Source: Lagopus muta (Eukaryota; Chordata; Aves; Galliformes; Phasianidae). Taken from it: a stretch of 64,000 bases of DNA. Shown here piece after piece: positions 11,901 to 26,900 of the stretch; the first letter of the stretch is position 1, and every line of letters starts with the position of its first letter. Both the position numbers and the translations under genes were made by a program. The notes beneath the pieces were generated by a model. That model was given only the letters and a program-made list of their open reading frames with translations, searched no databases and was not told where the DNA came from. The stretch is from positions 48,489,972-48,553,971 of the forward strand of contig NC_064437.1 in assembly GCF_023343835.1 (NCBI RefSeq), written 5' to 3'.

Positions 11901-14900
11901 ATACAAAACTTAGATTAAGAAGATAGATAAACATTAAGTCTCCAGAAATATCATTGTTCTACTACAGCAATTGAAAAAGGAGGCACATCAGTAATTTCTG
12001 TTACTTCCATAGAATAAAAGCAGTAGGTTTTTTTGGTGGGGGAAAAAAAAAATAGTAGTTTGAAGCAGCAAAACTATAGAATTTGTCCTTACAAGCAGAG
12101 GCTACTGTTGGCAATGAATAACATGCCAATTGACTTGAGATAACTTGATGATCAGTTCCTCAGCTTTGTTGTAGGCTGAAGACTGGGAGCACTGTTCTCT
12201 TATTTTTGTAAGATGTCTTTGCACGTTAACCAATCACAACGAAAAATTGCAGCGCTGTGCACCTAATCGAGTATAATCAAGATATTTAGATATTTTCCTT
12301 TTGCGGAAGGACACTATATAGAACACAACAACAACAACAAGAAAAATGGCAAAACAAAAATTGCAAGTTGCCCATCCTTTTTAAGCTCAAAAGCAGAGGT
12401 GCTCAAAATGGTAGCAAATGGATGGTGGCCAGTAGAGCTGTTACCACTATGCGTAGTTAATCTAAGCTCAGCCTCATGATCCTTCCTTCTAGCAGATCTC
12501 CAGAAGAGTTGAAGAACTCCTAACGTTGGCCATCTTCATCTGGATATGGCAAAGATTTGATGTTTTTCTATGTAGCAGAGGCAAAAATTTTGACCTGAGT
12601 CATCTGGCCTTCAAGACATAAAGGGGAAATTCTTAGCTTGTGTACATGGGAGTAGTGTTGATCTCAGTGTAGTTATGTGTAGTAGCTGGCCTATTACAAT
12701 AAGGAAACAAGAGCATTTCTGGTTACTTCTAGGTAGAATGGAAGTCCTGTGGAACACATCATCATCTTCATTGTTCCAGCTATCTGACTCAGACTGTTGA
12801 CTTTCTCTTCTGCAGCCTTCATATCCTGCGTATTTCTGTGATCTGTAAAACAGCATTAGTTGATAGGTTTCATGGAAGCGGCTGAAGTTATGGTCATCTG
12901 GACCATGCAAAAACTTTGTTTTTAATCTATTTTCAGTAACTTTTAACTTTCTCAAGTGACTATTTTCAAGAATCACAATGACTTCTGAAGAACATGACTA
13001 CAAGGATTAATGATATTATTTCGTCTGGACGAACAGGGACAGATGATCTGTATAAAAAGCTGCCAGAAAATAAAGTTGTTACAGGCAGTTTTTCATGAAT
13101 GACACATTTCTTGAATTGTTAGCAATAATAGATGGGTAGGCTTACTTCAAGTTTTCTAAGAATATTCTAAAATAGAGAATTTTAGAGTGCTTAAATATGT
13201 ATAGCTAGATAATATATCTACAACCCAGGATACAGCAATAATATGTGCAGAATTAGTTAAATATTCATGTAATGGCTAACTCCATCCCCCTGCAGATCTG
13301 CCATTTAACTATTTGAGTAGGCTTAAGCATACTGTAGCCTTACATTGGATAGGATAATGTGTGATCATAATACATAATATAATCAATAGGAAAAGGTACT
13401 GTTAAGAGTGGGAATAAGATAATAATTTAAGTAGCAGCTTTGCAAAGATCAGTGATCATTTCAGGCACTGCATTTTCAAGTTAGACAAAGCTTTTGCAAG
13501 CATAAAATAGGACTACCAGAACACACTGGTAATAAAGAGATACAGGTTAAAGTACAAGGGCCAGAAAGCTAGTCCATTTGCAAAACAACCAGAAAAAAAA
13601 ACAAATGTTATCCTTATATGTGATAACTTTGTATTAGCTATAGATACATTTGCATATCTTGCAAGATAATTTAATAATAATCACACCTGATTACCTGGTA
13701 TACTGAAAGATAATATTATACTAGTGGTGAGATAATATCAAGTAGCACTGAGCTTGTATTCACATGGATATTCTCAATTGCAGATACTCTCAAGGGTTCT
13801 TTCAACAATTTTGTCCTATGAAGACTGGCCAACTAGTCTTCCAAAATTTTAAGTTTTAAATGCTTTTAAGTTTCAAATGCTTATTACTTTCTACATCCTA
13901 TTGGGTTATAAATGATAAGTAAAATAATTACATTTCATATATTCTGTATCTTTGTCATAAACAAAACTGCTCCTTTTTATCAAAGCTACATTATTCTTTG
14001 ATTTCCTGTTCTGTACATTTGAGGTAAAATTCTACACTTCCTGTACTGTGTACCCACATATTTTCTTAGGAGTAACATCCTCAAATTCTCTTGATTGTAA
14101 AACATCTTGAAGGAAACACCTATGTCACTACAGCCTTAGGCTCGTCTGCATGAGCCGCAGTTACACCTAGAAACTTCTGTTGCACTTGTTCTAATAGCTG
14201 TGTGGAAGCTGTTTAGCCACTCTTATTACAGATGGAGCTGCATTTCAATATAACTGTGTTCAAATAATTTGGGACATGAGTATACGGAAGATCTGGAAAT
14301 ACAAGAATAAATTATTGATGCTGATTACTTTAATAATTTTACCATATTTGAGAGACTTACACGTCTGAAGTGTTACTGATGATACCCTGATAATCTTGTC
14401 CAATCATCTGACCTTGCAGAGGGGAACAGTGTATACTTTTTGGACCCTGTAGTTATAAGATAAGAAATAGCTGTGAAAAATCAGTACAAAGAAACATCAA
14501 TCAGTACAACAACAACAACATGAAGAATATGTTTATTTTATTCAATATTTTTTCTCTTAACTGATGAATACGCGTTTTATACTTAAGAAGGAAATTGAAA
14601 ATAGTTTCCAGGGAAAAAGTATATGTGTCTTTGACTTAGCATTGCAGTATCTACTCAAATGAATAAGCTACATCAGTTGTATGTGTGATCTTCATAACAA
14701 TGCTGTGTTCAGAAGTCCCTACAATCTAACCTGAGTAGCTGAACTTTGAAAATATGACATTTCTGATCTCACAGAGAAAGCTCAGTCAAAAGAGTTGTGA
14801 GTCACACTCAGCTCTTCACCTCCCAATTCTTGGCAGCAGGAAGCAGCACTGTTTCAGCTGGAATTTCTGGTACTAATTTCCTCTTTGTTTTTAATCTCTG

Positions 14901-17900
14901 ACACAACAAGGCCAGATGTTAGAAATAGAGTGCATCTGCACTACTAAGAAAGATCTCAGCTAACAGAGGGCACATCCTTAATCAGCCTCCAGATGGAACA
15001 GAAGCAATACCACTAGTTGCTGTTTTTCAGGCCTGGAGGATGATAACTAGGTCCTGCCCTTAGATAGTGATGCAGAACATCTTTCTTCAGTATGTGGAAG
15101 TGGCTCCTTCTGAGTTGCAGCACTTGACAGTTAATTATATGAATTTTAATTCAGAGTGACATTTCTTCATCTTCTGTTCCTGCTTAATATTCCATTCAGA
15201 AACCACCCTGGCATATAATGTAGTATAAACTACCAGATGCCTCACAGAATCTTAATAGTGGCTGCCACTCCTACCTTTTATTTATTTTTATGTTTTTACA
15301 TTTATGCTTGTATTTTCCCACAAGAATTTGGGAATTCGTGGCCTTATATTTAACCATGAATTAACTTATTCAGTTTTTTCTACTATTGGCTATACTGATT
15401 AGAGAATGCTATAAGGATATTTGTCTCATTTTTGCCAAGGAAAAGTATTTTTTGTTGTTTTTGTTAGTTTGTTTGGGTTTTTTTGGTTTATTTTGTGGTT
15501 TGTCATTTTCAGACCCTAGGACTTTGGAGTAAGTGGCAGCTGTGCCCTGTAAAGTATAGTTTCTATTAACGTGAGACCATTAAAGGCAGGCTGGAAAGGG
15601 TTAAGAAGAGAGCTAATGGAATGAGCTCAGCAGAAAAGTTTAGCATGAAATAAAAGTTAGGCATTTGCAGACTAGACTTAACTACAAGCTTAAAACCATA
15701 AGTGAGCACTAATACATTGCTAACTCAGGCTAATAAGGGACCTGTAACCTTAGTAGTATCTCGTGCCTCTGATTAATATCATTTCCTTGGCATATTTCTT
15801 CATTATATCATAGACCTGACCTTATTTTCGTATTACATTTAGCCAATCTTTAACAATGTATTTCCAACATTCATTCCAGCACTGTACTCAAAGCTTTCTG
15901 AAATTCCATTCAAGATTTTCTTAGCTTATTCAGTTCAAGGATTTCTCCCCTTTTTTTTTTTTTTTTTTTTATATATCTTTGGTTATATTGGATGAGGCAA
16001 GCTTTGGAAGGTTGGTTTTTGTTTGTCTGTTTGCTCTGGAGGATAAAAAAACTACGTTTATCACATTTTCAGGAGACAGGTTTTATAGTTGTAAAACTCA
16101 AAAATAACACTTATTGTAAAATGTAATGCAGACAGTCTCTGCCTCACTTACTAGGATTCAAAACCAAAACTACGCCTGAAGAAATCTGGGGCTTTGGAGT
16201 TAGCAGATACTGATGAATAGCAAACTTTCAAAGCATATTTTTAAAATATTGGAAGAATGGAAAAATTAATAAATAATTTATTCCAACATTGTAAACTTCC
16301 AGAACTAGACTTGCTTATGCAACCTTCCTTTAACACCTCTCTTTAGCATATGTAGTATGCTTTTATCATATACCTTTAGCTCAGTGGAATCCCCTGATTT
16401 ATTCCAATATTAGAGGTGCTGCTGACTGCAGCACACTTGGTTCATGTTAATCTTTTTCATTAACAACGTGTGGTTCTTGCCAGCATTGCATCAAACCCAT
16501 TTTTGTTTACAAACGAGTACATTGCCTGATAACTTCTACAAGCTCAATTCAGACTTCACCTTGCTGCACATCCAGTTGGATTCTTCCTTCAAAGTGAAAA
16601 CAGATTGAGCTTCTAGGCTTCTCTCAACGCTGTGGTCATCTGAATACCAGAAAAAGAAATTTAAATGCCTAAAGTGTGAAAATATAGATCCATTCCTTCA
16701 GTAGCACCCACACCAGAGAACTTTGGTTTTGGAAGAGGCACTTGAGATACGTTGCCCCAAACTAGCACAAAATACCCTTTTTTCTAGATGCTCTCGTAAG
16801 GGTAAAAACAGCATAAATTCCATATATAACCACTGAAGAAGTCAGAATAACTCAGGTGACCAGAAGATACTGAAGTATACCCACTATCAGTAGGAGTTGT
16901 AAAAAACCTACAACAGATTTGATAACCTTCCTTAACTCAGCCCATTCCTTTACATCACTAAATAGGTAAATATCGTAGGCGTATTATGATAACAGTTCTT
17001 ACATAATAGCATTGTGTTTTATCGGTCCAGGGAAAAGAGTTTAAACTTCACAGTAACAGTCTAATTCACAAATGTCACATGAGACCCCAACACACATCTC
17101 CACAGCTAGTTCCTTGAATTTGAAGAACTGGAGAAAAGCCTATTCTTACTGCAGTGGATGGGAATATTTTCACAGCCACTAATGTGACTAAAAGTTTAAT
17201 CAGCCTTTTTATATCTGGATGACCTTCCCATTTTGGCATCATTTACCCTCAAATCAAACTAGAACTGAAATGGGACAGTGAACATCCTCATTTTACACCT
17301 GAACTGAGCACAGTTCTGTCGTCCTCACATAGAGAGTCTTTGAGACACTAGTAATATAATATTGGTAGACTATTAAATTCCAAACTGCTGGAAAAGAAAT
17401 AGGAAATTTTAAATAATTCACTCCCTTTATTTACTTCAGATTCATCAAGATAACTATGAATAACCATGCCTTTTCCAGTATCTTCTGACAGTCCTTGTCT
17501 AGCTGTCCCAAAGACCTCAGCTGCTCAGGATGTACAGCACCTTCTCTCCAGCTACAAACCTACCACTGATTTGCATAAAACTAGCTAAAATCAACACACA
17601 CCAGAAACCATCATAAATATAAGCTGAGTTTAAACATTTCTGAGAGTCTTGAGCATCATTCCCTATCTTCTTCTGTCTTGGAAAGCTTATCCAGAGCTGA
17701 AAGAACTTTTTTGTGTCTATGGCTATGAATCAGGAGTAACGTTAGAGTTATTGGTAAAGTTATTCAATTGTTTTACCAATAGAAAAATTGAGTCCAGACA
17801 TAATCCCACTTTTAATATGTACTTAATGGATTTAGCTGCTTACCAGGCTCTGTGTTTGTGTTTGGAGGGGAAGGTATGCTGTTTCTCTGGTTGCTCGAGT

Positions 17901-20900
17901 AAGCCCAACGTGAAGCTACGCTTCGGCAGACAGTGAGCTGAACAGTGCCTTGAGCCTTGCGCAGCAACTCTATAACTGTTTGGCGTGGTAGACCAGATAC
18001 TAAAGTCTCATTTACCTGAAAAATACATGGTAAGTAATTCCAGATTTATTTAACAAAAAGGTTTTTTTAACACATATCCCAGCACTGAGCGCATTTTATA
18101 CATCTCTGCAACTCATGAGTCTTCTCTCCTTTCTGCATTAGTAACTTCCTTGATCTCCCTCTCTTTGCATCTTTATACCATGAGAGCGCACCACCAAAAT
18201 GACAAAGAGCAAACCCTACCTTAAGTAAGATGTCACCAACTTGAAGCCTCCCATCTAGATCTGCAATACTGTTTGGGCTGATGGCTTTTATTAGGATAGC
18301 CCTGCCATTTCTGCCACCAACCAGCGCAAATCCTAGGCTTCCATTTTCTGCTTTTTCCAATTCTATCTTAATAATGAAGTCCTACAATACAAAATGACAC
18401 AGTCAGAGGTGGAGTTTATTCAGGGCACTTTTTTCATATTCATTTTTAATATGAAAGAATTATATTGTGCTTTACAATCCTTTGTGGCTGATATAAATTG
18501 TGGGATATATCCTTGTCTTGGATGGGTACATAGAGCTTCCACTGATTTATAGCATCTACATGTACGTATCAGAATGAAAGTAGTGCATCCTTATTTCCAT
18601 AAGCTCTATTAATAATATCCAGTGAGTAAAATGAGTAAATCTCATAAAACTAAGGAAACATGTACTTATGTAACCCTTTCATAATACATCAAATACATCA
18701 CTTTCATTGACAAGCCAGTCACTTTTATCTCAAGTGTGACGCTAACTCAGTATGTCCTCCATTCTTTTATTGTTCTGTAATGCAAGTCTTAACCTTGCAG
18801 CCCCAACGTACCTCTCTGTTTGGCTTTAGCACGTCATTCACTTTTATAATCAGCAGCCTTTTTAGGGTCAAGCATTACGTCGGAAAGAGCAGCAACCTAG
18901 AAATTGTTATGATTTGCAGCATGACTGGTTCCAGTGATGTATGTATCATCCTCAGAAATTATTTTAGTGAGTTGAACAGACAAGCTATCATGGATTAAAT
19001 GGTGTGGAAGAGGCAGTAATAGAGATGACTTAATCAAAAGCCAGAAAATTGTTCTAATTTTTCTTCCAGGTTGGAGGTCTAATTTTAACAAGAAACAGCC
19101 ATTTCTTGTAAACCCCAGCCAAGAGAAAATGAATAAATCTATTTTCATGAAATATCAGTCCCAAAGCGGGCAATTCCAAGCAATATTACTTTCCACATAT
19201 TTGCACAAACAAAAGCAATGTTTGCACTTGTGAGACGTTTGAAGCATTGCATGCTGAACATGGAAATTGATTTTTTCCCCCCTGAACATACCTGTGTATT
19301 TTGGGAATTTATTATTTCAAAAATACAGTTACTCTCACTAGCTATTGTAAATCCAAACCACTCTGATATATGTCAACACTGAAAATACTCCAAAGATTTG
19401 GAGTAATTTTATCCTCTTTTCAGATTCATTATTTCATACTGAAACATGAATCTCAAGTTTCAACGAATGTTTTGATTTGTTGTAGGAAATACTTCCTCAT
19501 TACTTTCACATTTATTCTTCCCAGAATCTTACACTGTGGCATTCTATCTCTCTTTCCCGCACAACTTTCTTTCTAAGCTAGGAGTTAATTTTGGAAGCTA
19601 TTAAGAGTACTATGAAGACCAAATGGAGGGGCTACATCCTGTGGATCTTGGTTTCATTATCAAGCTGTTAAGGTAGTAATACTGTATAGAAAACCAGCAA
19701 GAGAGGGGCCTAACCACTGGAGGTGCTGAGCGCACACAGGACGAGTGCACGCTGAGGCAGTTCAACACTTCATGGTATGCTTTGCAGACCAACTGTGTTC
19801 ACATTTTAAGAGAAACTGGGGATGAAGTAAATACATTAAATGCCACTATTGAAAAAATCTCAGTCACTATAGCACACTTTACTTGATGGAACACCTCATG
19901 CTTGATAAAACTGCCCCTTACCTTACATTCTGGAGAACTGGGAGTGCTTTGCTGAGCTTCACAATTTGTTTCCTTCAAATGTTTCTCTGTGAAAAAGCAG
20001 AATGGTTTTCACCACTGAAATATGGTTCTGTGGTATAACACTCAATATGATAGAGACATAATAAAACATTTCATATTTGATGTGTAAAATTTCCTCTGGG
20101 CTTATGTACGTTGCTTCTTTTGTAGTACTCCTGAACTGAGCATTCTGCCTATGATTCATGTGAATCTTTTGCCTCCCAGAGAGCAGTTTCCAAAACAAGC
20201 TTTAGGAGCTGCATGTTACAGGATCAGGGACACCAGCTGGAAAACAGATGATGTACTTGCATTCTCTGAGACTCTGAGGGATACAGAATTGCTTACTAAC
20301 AATTAATCTTTCCCCGGTATTTCCAGCACCACCTACCAAATTCATTTATAGAGAGGACTAAACCTTTTTTAAACTCTACCAGAAAAGTCAAGTTCCTTAC
20401 CGTGTTGGCTTAGTAGATGCTGCTCTTGGGAATTCAGGTTTTCATTTGAGAGACAAGTATCGTCTTTCTCTGTCTCAGCAGGCAGCCCTAAAAGCATACA
20501 TGGAGGTTTGTTCTGACAGGCCTCCCACTCAACTTCATGTATGCAAGGGAATGTAAATTCTGTTCTTAGATCACGAAACAAAGCATCAATATCCAATATT
20601 GATGCTGTATGAGGCAGTGGGAGACAGTTATTACTGCATGATTAAGTTTACTGAGTTGCACAGTGATACAAATAATAGTTTCCTGAGCTGCAGAAGTATT
20701 ACATCTCATTTGTTGCTATTTTTAAAATGATAACAAGAACTGGAGATCAGAGTGAGTCATTCCAGACATGTGGCAGTGCTTAGGCAGAGGATTAAGGAGG
20801 TTCTATCACTGTCTGCAGAGCTGTCTGTACAAGAAGACACTGATTTGGCTTTGATTTCCACCCTGCCCTGATCTTTACTTTTGAGTTTTGCTTTGTCATA

Positions 20901-23900
20901 TATAGATGATCTCATTTGTCTTCCAGAAAATTCTCTTAAGGTATGAATTATATAACATAATATGTTCTGCTGTTTGTGTTGTTTTGTTTTGTTTTGTTTT
21001 TTTAATTCTATGTTGCATTTGCCATTTCAGTATGCATTTTTATAACTAAGAGAATACATTAAATGAAGGCTTCTACTAGAGATGGTCACAAACAAACAAC
21101 AAATCACTGTATATTTTTGCAGCGCTTTACAAAAGTTAAGAATCTTTTTTTTTTTCAAGGCCGAGAACCATCTCACTGTATAGTTAATAAATCTGCATCA
21201 GAGCTGGATCATAGATAAAGTGTCTTGAGAAATCTCCTGGAATCTACAGATCTTACTGGAGAAATAAAGTAGAGCAATAACTGTAGCCCCCTGATAGGCT
21301 CCTTTATTAATTAAAGAGATTGTGGTTCTGCCCATTTTTGTTATTGATATCAGTTTAAAAAGTCAGTCCAGGATGGTTAAGTTATGGCACCATATTTAAA
21401 GCTCAAATTCTCTGGAAAACTATTGCAGAATAGATTTAATCAAACCAGAAGTTGAATATAACCACATGAAATTCCCATTAAATATTAGCAAATTAATAAA
21501 AATAAGCTGACTGCACAAAATGCAAGTATAGATAAAATTTTAAATTTTTTTGACAAGAAAAATACGTTTTGATTCTCTGTAAAGAGCTGTCCATTTTTCT
21601 CCAGATTCTTAACAGAAATACTGAATGCCAAGTTACAATCTATTAATAACTGTTTAATGCAATGAATCAATAACAAATTAATACTAAAATCAGAAGCAAA
21701 TCTTGAGCTCAAATCCAAAAAACTTTAGCCTTACTTACTATTTTCTTGCTCTATAGGGACCACAGGATTGCCATTTCTGGAGGCAGAAAAGTGCAATATG
21801 TGAGCCATTAAGAGCTGCATGTTTTTAAAAGCACATATGAAAGCTATTTCTGAAAAAGTCAATTTTTAATTAAGTTGTATTTCTAAGATTTTGTTATACT
21901 TAATGGTGCTTTTCTAAAGAGCATTTATATCAGTATATAAATATACACTGTCCTTAATAACAATGAAATATTTTACTTAAATTGGTCTAACAACGAAGGA
22001 ATATGTTATAATATCTGTCGCAGTGCAAAACTTCTTCAGGGCTGGGTTTCACCTGCTAACACAATGCAAGTTAACAAAACACTGATAAATGTTTGTTGGA
22101 CATCAAGATTGCTGTGATGAACACACTGTCACTAAATCTAATTGTATAACCTAGTAATTTACATATTTTGGGGTTACTGTTTGGACTGTTGCTCTAAGAC
22201 CTTAAGGAGCTGATTTGGTATCAGTCCAGAGCTCTGTCAGATTGCAAAATGAAATAAACATAAAGCGTGATGAAGGGGAATTCTTAGCTGTATATTCCTG
22301 AGCAGCCCGGGGATGAACATTTTATCACGTACTGTGGAATAACTGCTGGATTTTCAGCATTTTTCTTAAATATTTCGCCACTGAAAGTAACTCAGAGGTT
22401 CCCAACAGAGGCAGTTAAAGGATTTACATTTGTGTTTCGATGATGAAGTTTGATGAGTTATGATGCATGTCATGTGAGTTCACCTACATTCACATCTTCC
22501 TGTGTTAGCTTTAACTACAAAGAATTAAGATACCTTATGGGCGTCGTATACCAGGATACACCTTCAGACCTGTGAGGTACAGCATTTTTCTTGTTTGGTT
22601 TTATTTTTTACTTGCTAATAAAAGAATTAAAAACCTGCTTTAACACTAGGACTGAAATTGAGAATGCTCAGATTCCATCTGTCTGCTTCGATTTACCTTG
22701 TTGCTTTGATTTGGACATTCTGGGTGGCAGCTTCGCACACTCTTACTGCATCATCAAGGCTGATGCCCTCAGTCCACAGCCCACAGATGTACAGAATCTG
22801 ATCTCGTGGCTGCAGACTGCCTTCCACACTGGCAGGAGAGCCAGGCACTATGTCTAGAACATAAATACCTTGTAGCTTGCTTCCAGCTCCTCCTGTCAGC
22901 TTCAAGCCTAGAATAATGCAGATAATAAAAAGTCTTTTGTGGGAGCATGTTTTGAATTTCATTGTCAGTGCATCCTGATGGAATATATGAGGGTCATTGA
23001 AAGATAGGCTGAACAAAACACTGATGAACAAAAGAGCATTTTTCCCCCAGTAAGAAAGCAAGAGTGACATGCGATTAGATGTTCACAAAACATTAAAAAA
23101 CTTAAACAGTGTTGTCCATCTATACTCTTCAGCTGTTCCGTGGTGCTTTGTTTCAGCTAATGTCAAATATGTACTTGAATAAGACTCCTCGTTACCACAG
23201 TACATAAGTGCTTTGCAATGTCTTCTGTAGGGTGTGCTATCATTCCCATTTTATAAGTAGGGAATGAAAGTGCAGGACAGATAAGGAGGTACCTAACCAG
23301 TACAAAGCAGCATGGTGCAATGATATTCCAGTAGTTTCCAAACAAACTAGTTTCTGAACTGGAAACAGGATCCTGTATCAAAGTAAAGATAACTACGCTA
23401 TTTCCTGGGTCCACAGTTGTATCTGTGTGCAGTACATACTGCATTCTCCAGTAATAACAAGATATTCATACTGTGGGGATTTCTTTTATTGCTTGCATTG
23501 CACAGTGTAGATAAATAAAACTTCATGTCTTTGATGAATCAAGCATTTAAGCAGAGTTTTTTTGAATGCCAGGCTGTTGCCCTAACTACTAGCTAATCCT
23601 TCTCTTTTTTTTCCCAAATAGAACTTTAGTCATATCAGCAGGTAGCAGACATTCATCATCTATCAACAATTTCTAGCAACTCTTTGTATTTCAATAACAT
23701 AAAAATATGAGACTGAAGATATGGTAAAAACTTCAGCTGATAGTGTGATCATACAGATATAGCTTCAGCTTCCAATAGCTTAATTTGTCTAATAAGAGTT
23801 GTCTTCCCTTTATGGTTCTATTGAAAAGAAAGTTCTCCAACCCATTGTCATGTTGATGGAGGAGAGCACGATCCAAGACCACAATTGCCCTACGATTATC

Positions 23901-26900
23901 ATATCACCACTATAATCTTTGTCTAAAATAGTATGCATAGCACTTACTACACACCTAGCTGTCCGTTGGCACCTTTTGTGAGAGTGATTTCAGGAATGTC
24001 ATCTGGCCTGATAGAAGGACGTGGATCACTGCCAGCACGACCAACCACAAGGTGCAGATCAGGAGGAGAGCTCTGCAGCAAACTCAGGGCTTCATTGCAT
24101 TGTAAAGATGTGACATCAATTCCATTCACCTAAATGAAAAAGATAGATCTCATTGACTGTCATCATACTTTTTCCTCCACTACAAATATTGCAATATGAG
24201 CTTAAATTAGTTTTCATTCTCATAACATTGCTTTGCTGTGGCACCTAATGTTTGTGAATGCATGTAACAGTTAAAAAATTACAATTGCAGTAAGATTTGC
24301 TTTTGAACTTTTGTTTTCCTGAATATTCTATCTTCATAAAAGTATCTTCTTTTCCTTGAAACTTGAAGCCCTGTAGTAAAAATGAAGGAAGGCAAGTCTA
24401 ATGAAATGAAGATGAACTTCAAAACAGGTTTTGTTCACACATTACACAGGACACTGCATCTTTTGTGCAGATTAGTGCAGTTTATATCACTTAATAAGGA
24501 AGACATTTAGTGTCTCAGCTGTACTGCACTACTGCTAGATGATTCTTGGGTTTTGCCTGGTCATACACTCTATTCAATCTGAAGTTTATTCTACTGAAGT
24601 CAGTGGGATTGTATTTATTATATGATTCATTTGCACTTGCATGCGTAAATGTGATAAACTAGGCCCTATAAAAGGAAAATTACTAAAGCTAAATGACATT
24701 GACCTGCACATACTTTCCCCCCTGTTTAAATTCAAAGGATTACTGTACCATAACGATTCTGTCTCCCCTTCTTAGCCTTCCATCTGACAGGGCAGGCTCG
24801 TGCAAGATTTCATCAACATAAAGACAGTTGTCCACTTTGTTAAGAACCACTGAGAATCCATAACCATTGTTCTCTAACCTTGTCAAAGTGACAAAGACCT
24901 CCATTTCCTATTAAAGCAAACACAAGATATGTTTGATGTAGGCTTTTCTGTTGCTTCATTAACATTTTCCATTATGTTTTATATGCAAATAGGAATCAGA
25001 TGTTCAGATGGTATAAATAAGCAGCATACGTAAGGATTTCTCTGGTCTATCGCTGCTATTGTTCCAGAATTAATTTTATTTCTTTATACCTCTTTATACT
25101 TCAGCTTCACGGTGATTGATTGACAGGGCCTAATAAGGCATGGAATGCCATCAGGAACTGAAATTTTGGCATTTTAAGTATATAAAATGTCATGGAGTCC
25201 TCAGATCTGACAAATGTTACAACAGAGCTCAGAGATCTCAGTTGCTATTGCTGTTGCTATCCCACTAAAGCAAATAGTTGGATCTAAATTTTATTCTCAA
25301 TGCTCTCGAATTAGTAGGAATTCAGAGCTTATTAGCATCAACAGGAATGCAAGATGTTCAGCTTTTGGCAGGACTGATCCCTATATTTTGGATAGTAATT
25401 AGTATAGGAGTTTCTTATTGGAACTTTACAATAGTAGTATTGTAACAAAGTGATTTTCCACATGAGTTTAAAATATGGCAAAAATTACGGAACAGCTGGC
25501 ACCCGTTAATTTAAGGATAGGTCTTAAGCCTCTGTGCACTGGGAATAATACTGCAGAACGATGATAAGTTAAAACAGTAGGAATTTCAAGAGCAAGGAAA
25601 TAATCTTAAAGGAAATGGTAAAGCGTTCTGTAGAGCTGGGCATACAGTAAAATTTGGACATTTCTGGAAAGTGAGAAAAGTCATGTAGAAATAGCATAGA
25701 TAATGAGTTAAACCTAATGTTTTTAAGAATTACACATTCTTAAAGCTGTCACATTTCCCATGTCATTATCTACCTGTTAATAATCTCATGCCAATCACGT
25801 ACCCTAGTGCAATCCTCTTTTTCCTCCTTCTCTTCCTCCATGTCTTCCCATTCATTGTCACTGTTCTGTGTGTCTCTAGCAGTCAGGGATGATGAGAAAG
25901 GGCCACAGACACGTGGTTGTGGAGTCACCAAGTTTGTGGAGACAGTCTCTGAGCTTCCTCCTCTTGAAAATGAGGTCACAGATGTTGAGCTGATGGTGAG
26001 ATACTCTTCATCAATAGGGGTTAGAGAGAGAATTTCAGACATACAATTCCTGTTTGATACATCACCATCATTCTTATTAAACACAGGGCTGGAAAACAAA
26101 GAGATTGTAGTGCTGGAATTTTCTTCCATATCCTTTATTAGACGGCCACTGGAAAATCTACTGCTTATACACATCATGATTTTAAGTAGCATACTAGTTA
26201 TGGTATTAAATGGCTGCCTCGGTCTTCCAAGTATTACTATAAAACAAAGAGGAAGTAATCAATCTTTTGCAAAGCTCTTAAAAACATTTAAAAGCTTTCA
26301 GCCCACAAAATCTTACACACTTTCTTTTTAAGGCACTTTTGATGTTTCCTTAAAACAGTAATTGGGTAATTCCTTGACCATTAGTTCTTTCATCTGTCAT
26401 AAACAATTACCTTATCTGGTAAGCGATACGCACACCGCAGCACTATTACAATTTTTATAAGTGCATTTTTCTTCTTGAAAAATAGCTTTCAGCCACATTC
26501 TTTGCTGCTTTTATTCTTATGCTGCATGTCTGGTATGAAATCACAAAAGATCCTCAGTGTTAAGTTCTTGTTTCAAAAGTTGTCTATAGTCAGAAGGAAA
26601 GTATAGAAAAGTAGAAAAACATGCTTTTTGGATGCATATAGCTAATAACCTCCAGTGGCACTTTTAAAACATTGACTAAGACAAGAAAAACTGTCAGGTT
26701 CATGCTATATATTCAGTGCAAGGGGCTGTCTACTCTGATAGCTTGTACTGATGCAGGGAAGAAATGAGTTGTATATCTTCAGTAGCACAGCAAAGCTGAT
26801 AGTGAAACTGGAAGCTTATGAACTTTAATAGCTGAAGACATGTACAACACTGGGAAAGAAGACGGGTATATTTAACACAAATGTTTAAGGATAACAGCAA

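Larger units (their letters stand above)
12843..17843. other. Introns 36-38 around two small linker exons
   Basis: Five kilobases holding only exons 37 and 38, plus simple repeats (a CAA run near 14508 and the poly(T) at 15951). No other phase-compatible exon was found. Confidence 0.55.

Noticed and set aside
17649..17936. A 95-codon plus-strand open frame
   Set aside because: It overlaps exon 36 on the opposite strand and shows no family similarity.
25807..26331. A 174-codon plus-strand open frame
   Set aside because: It is antisense to exon 28; the minus-strand frame has splice sites, phase fit and a logical place in the protein.
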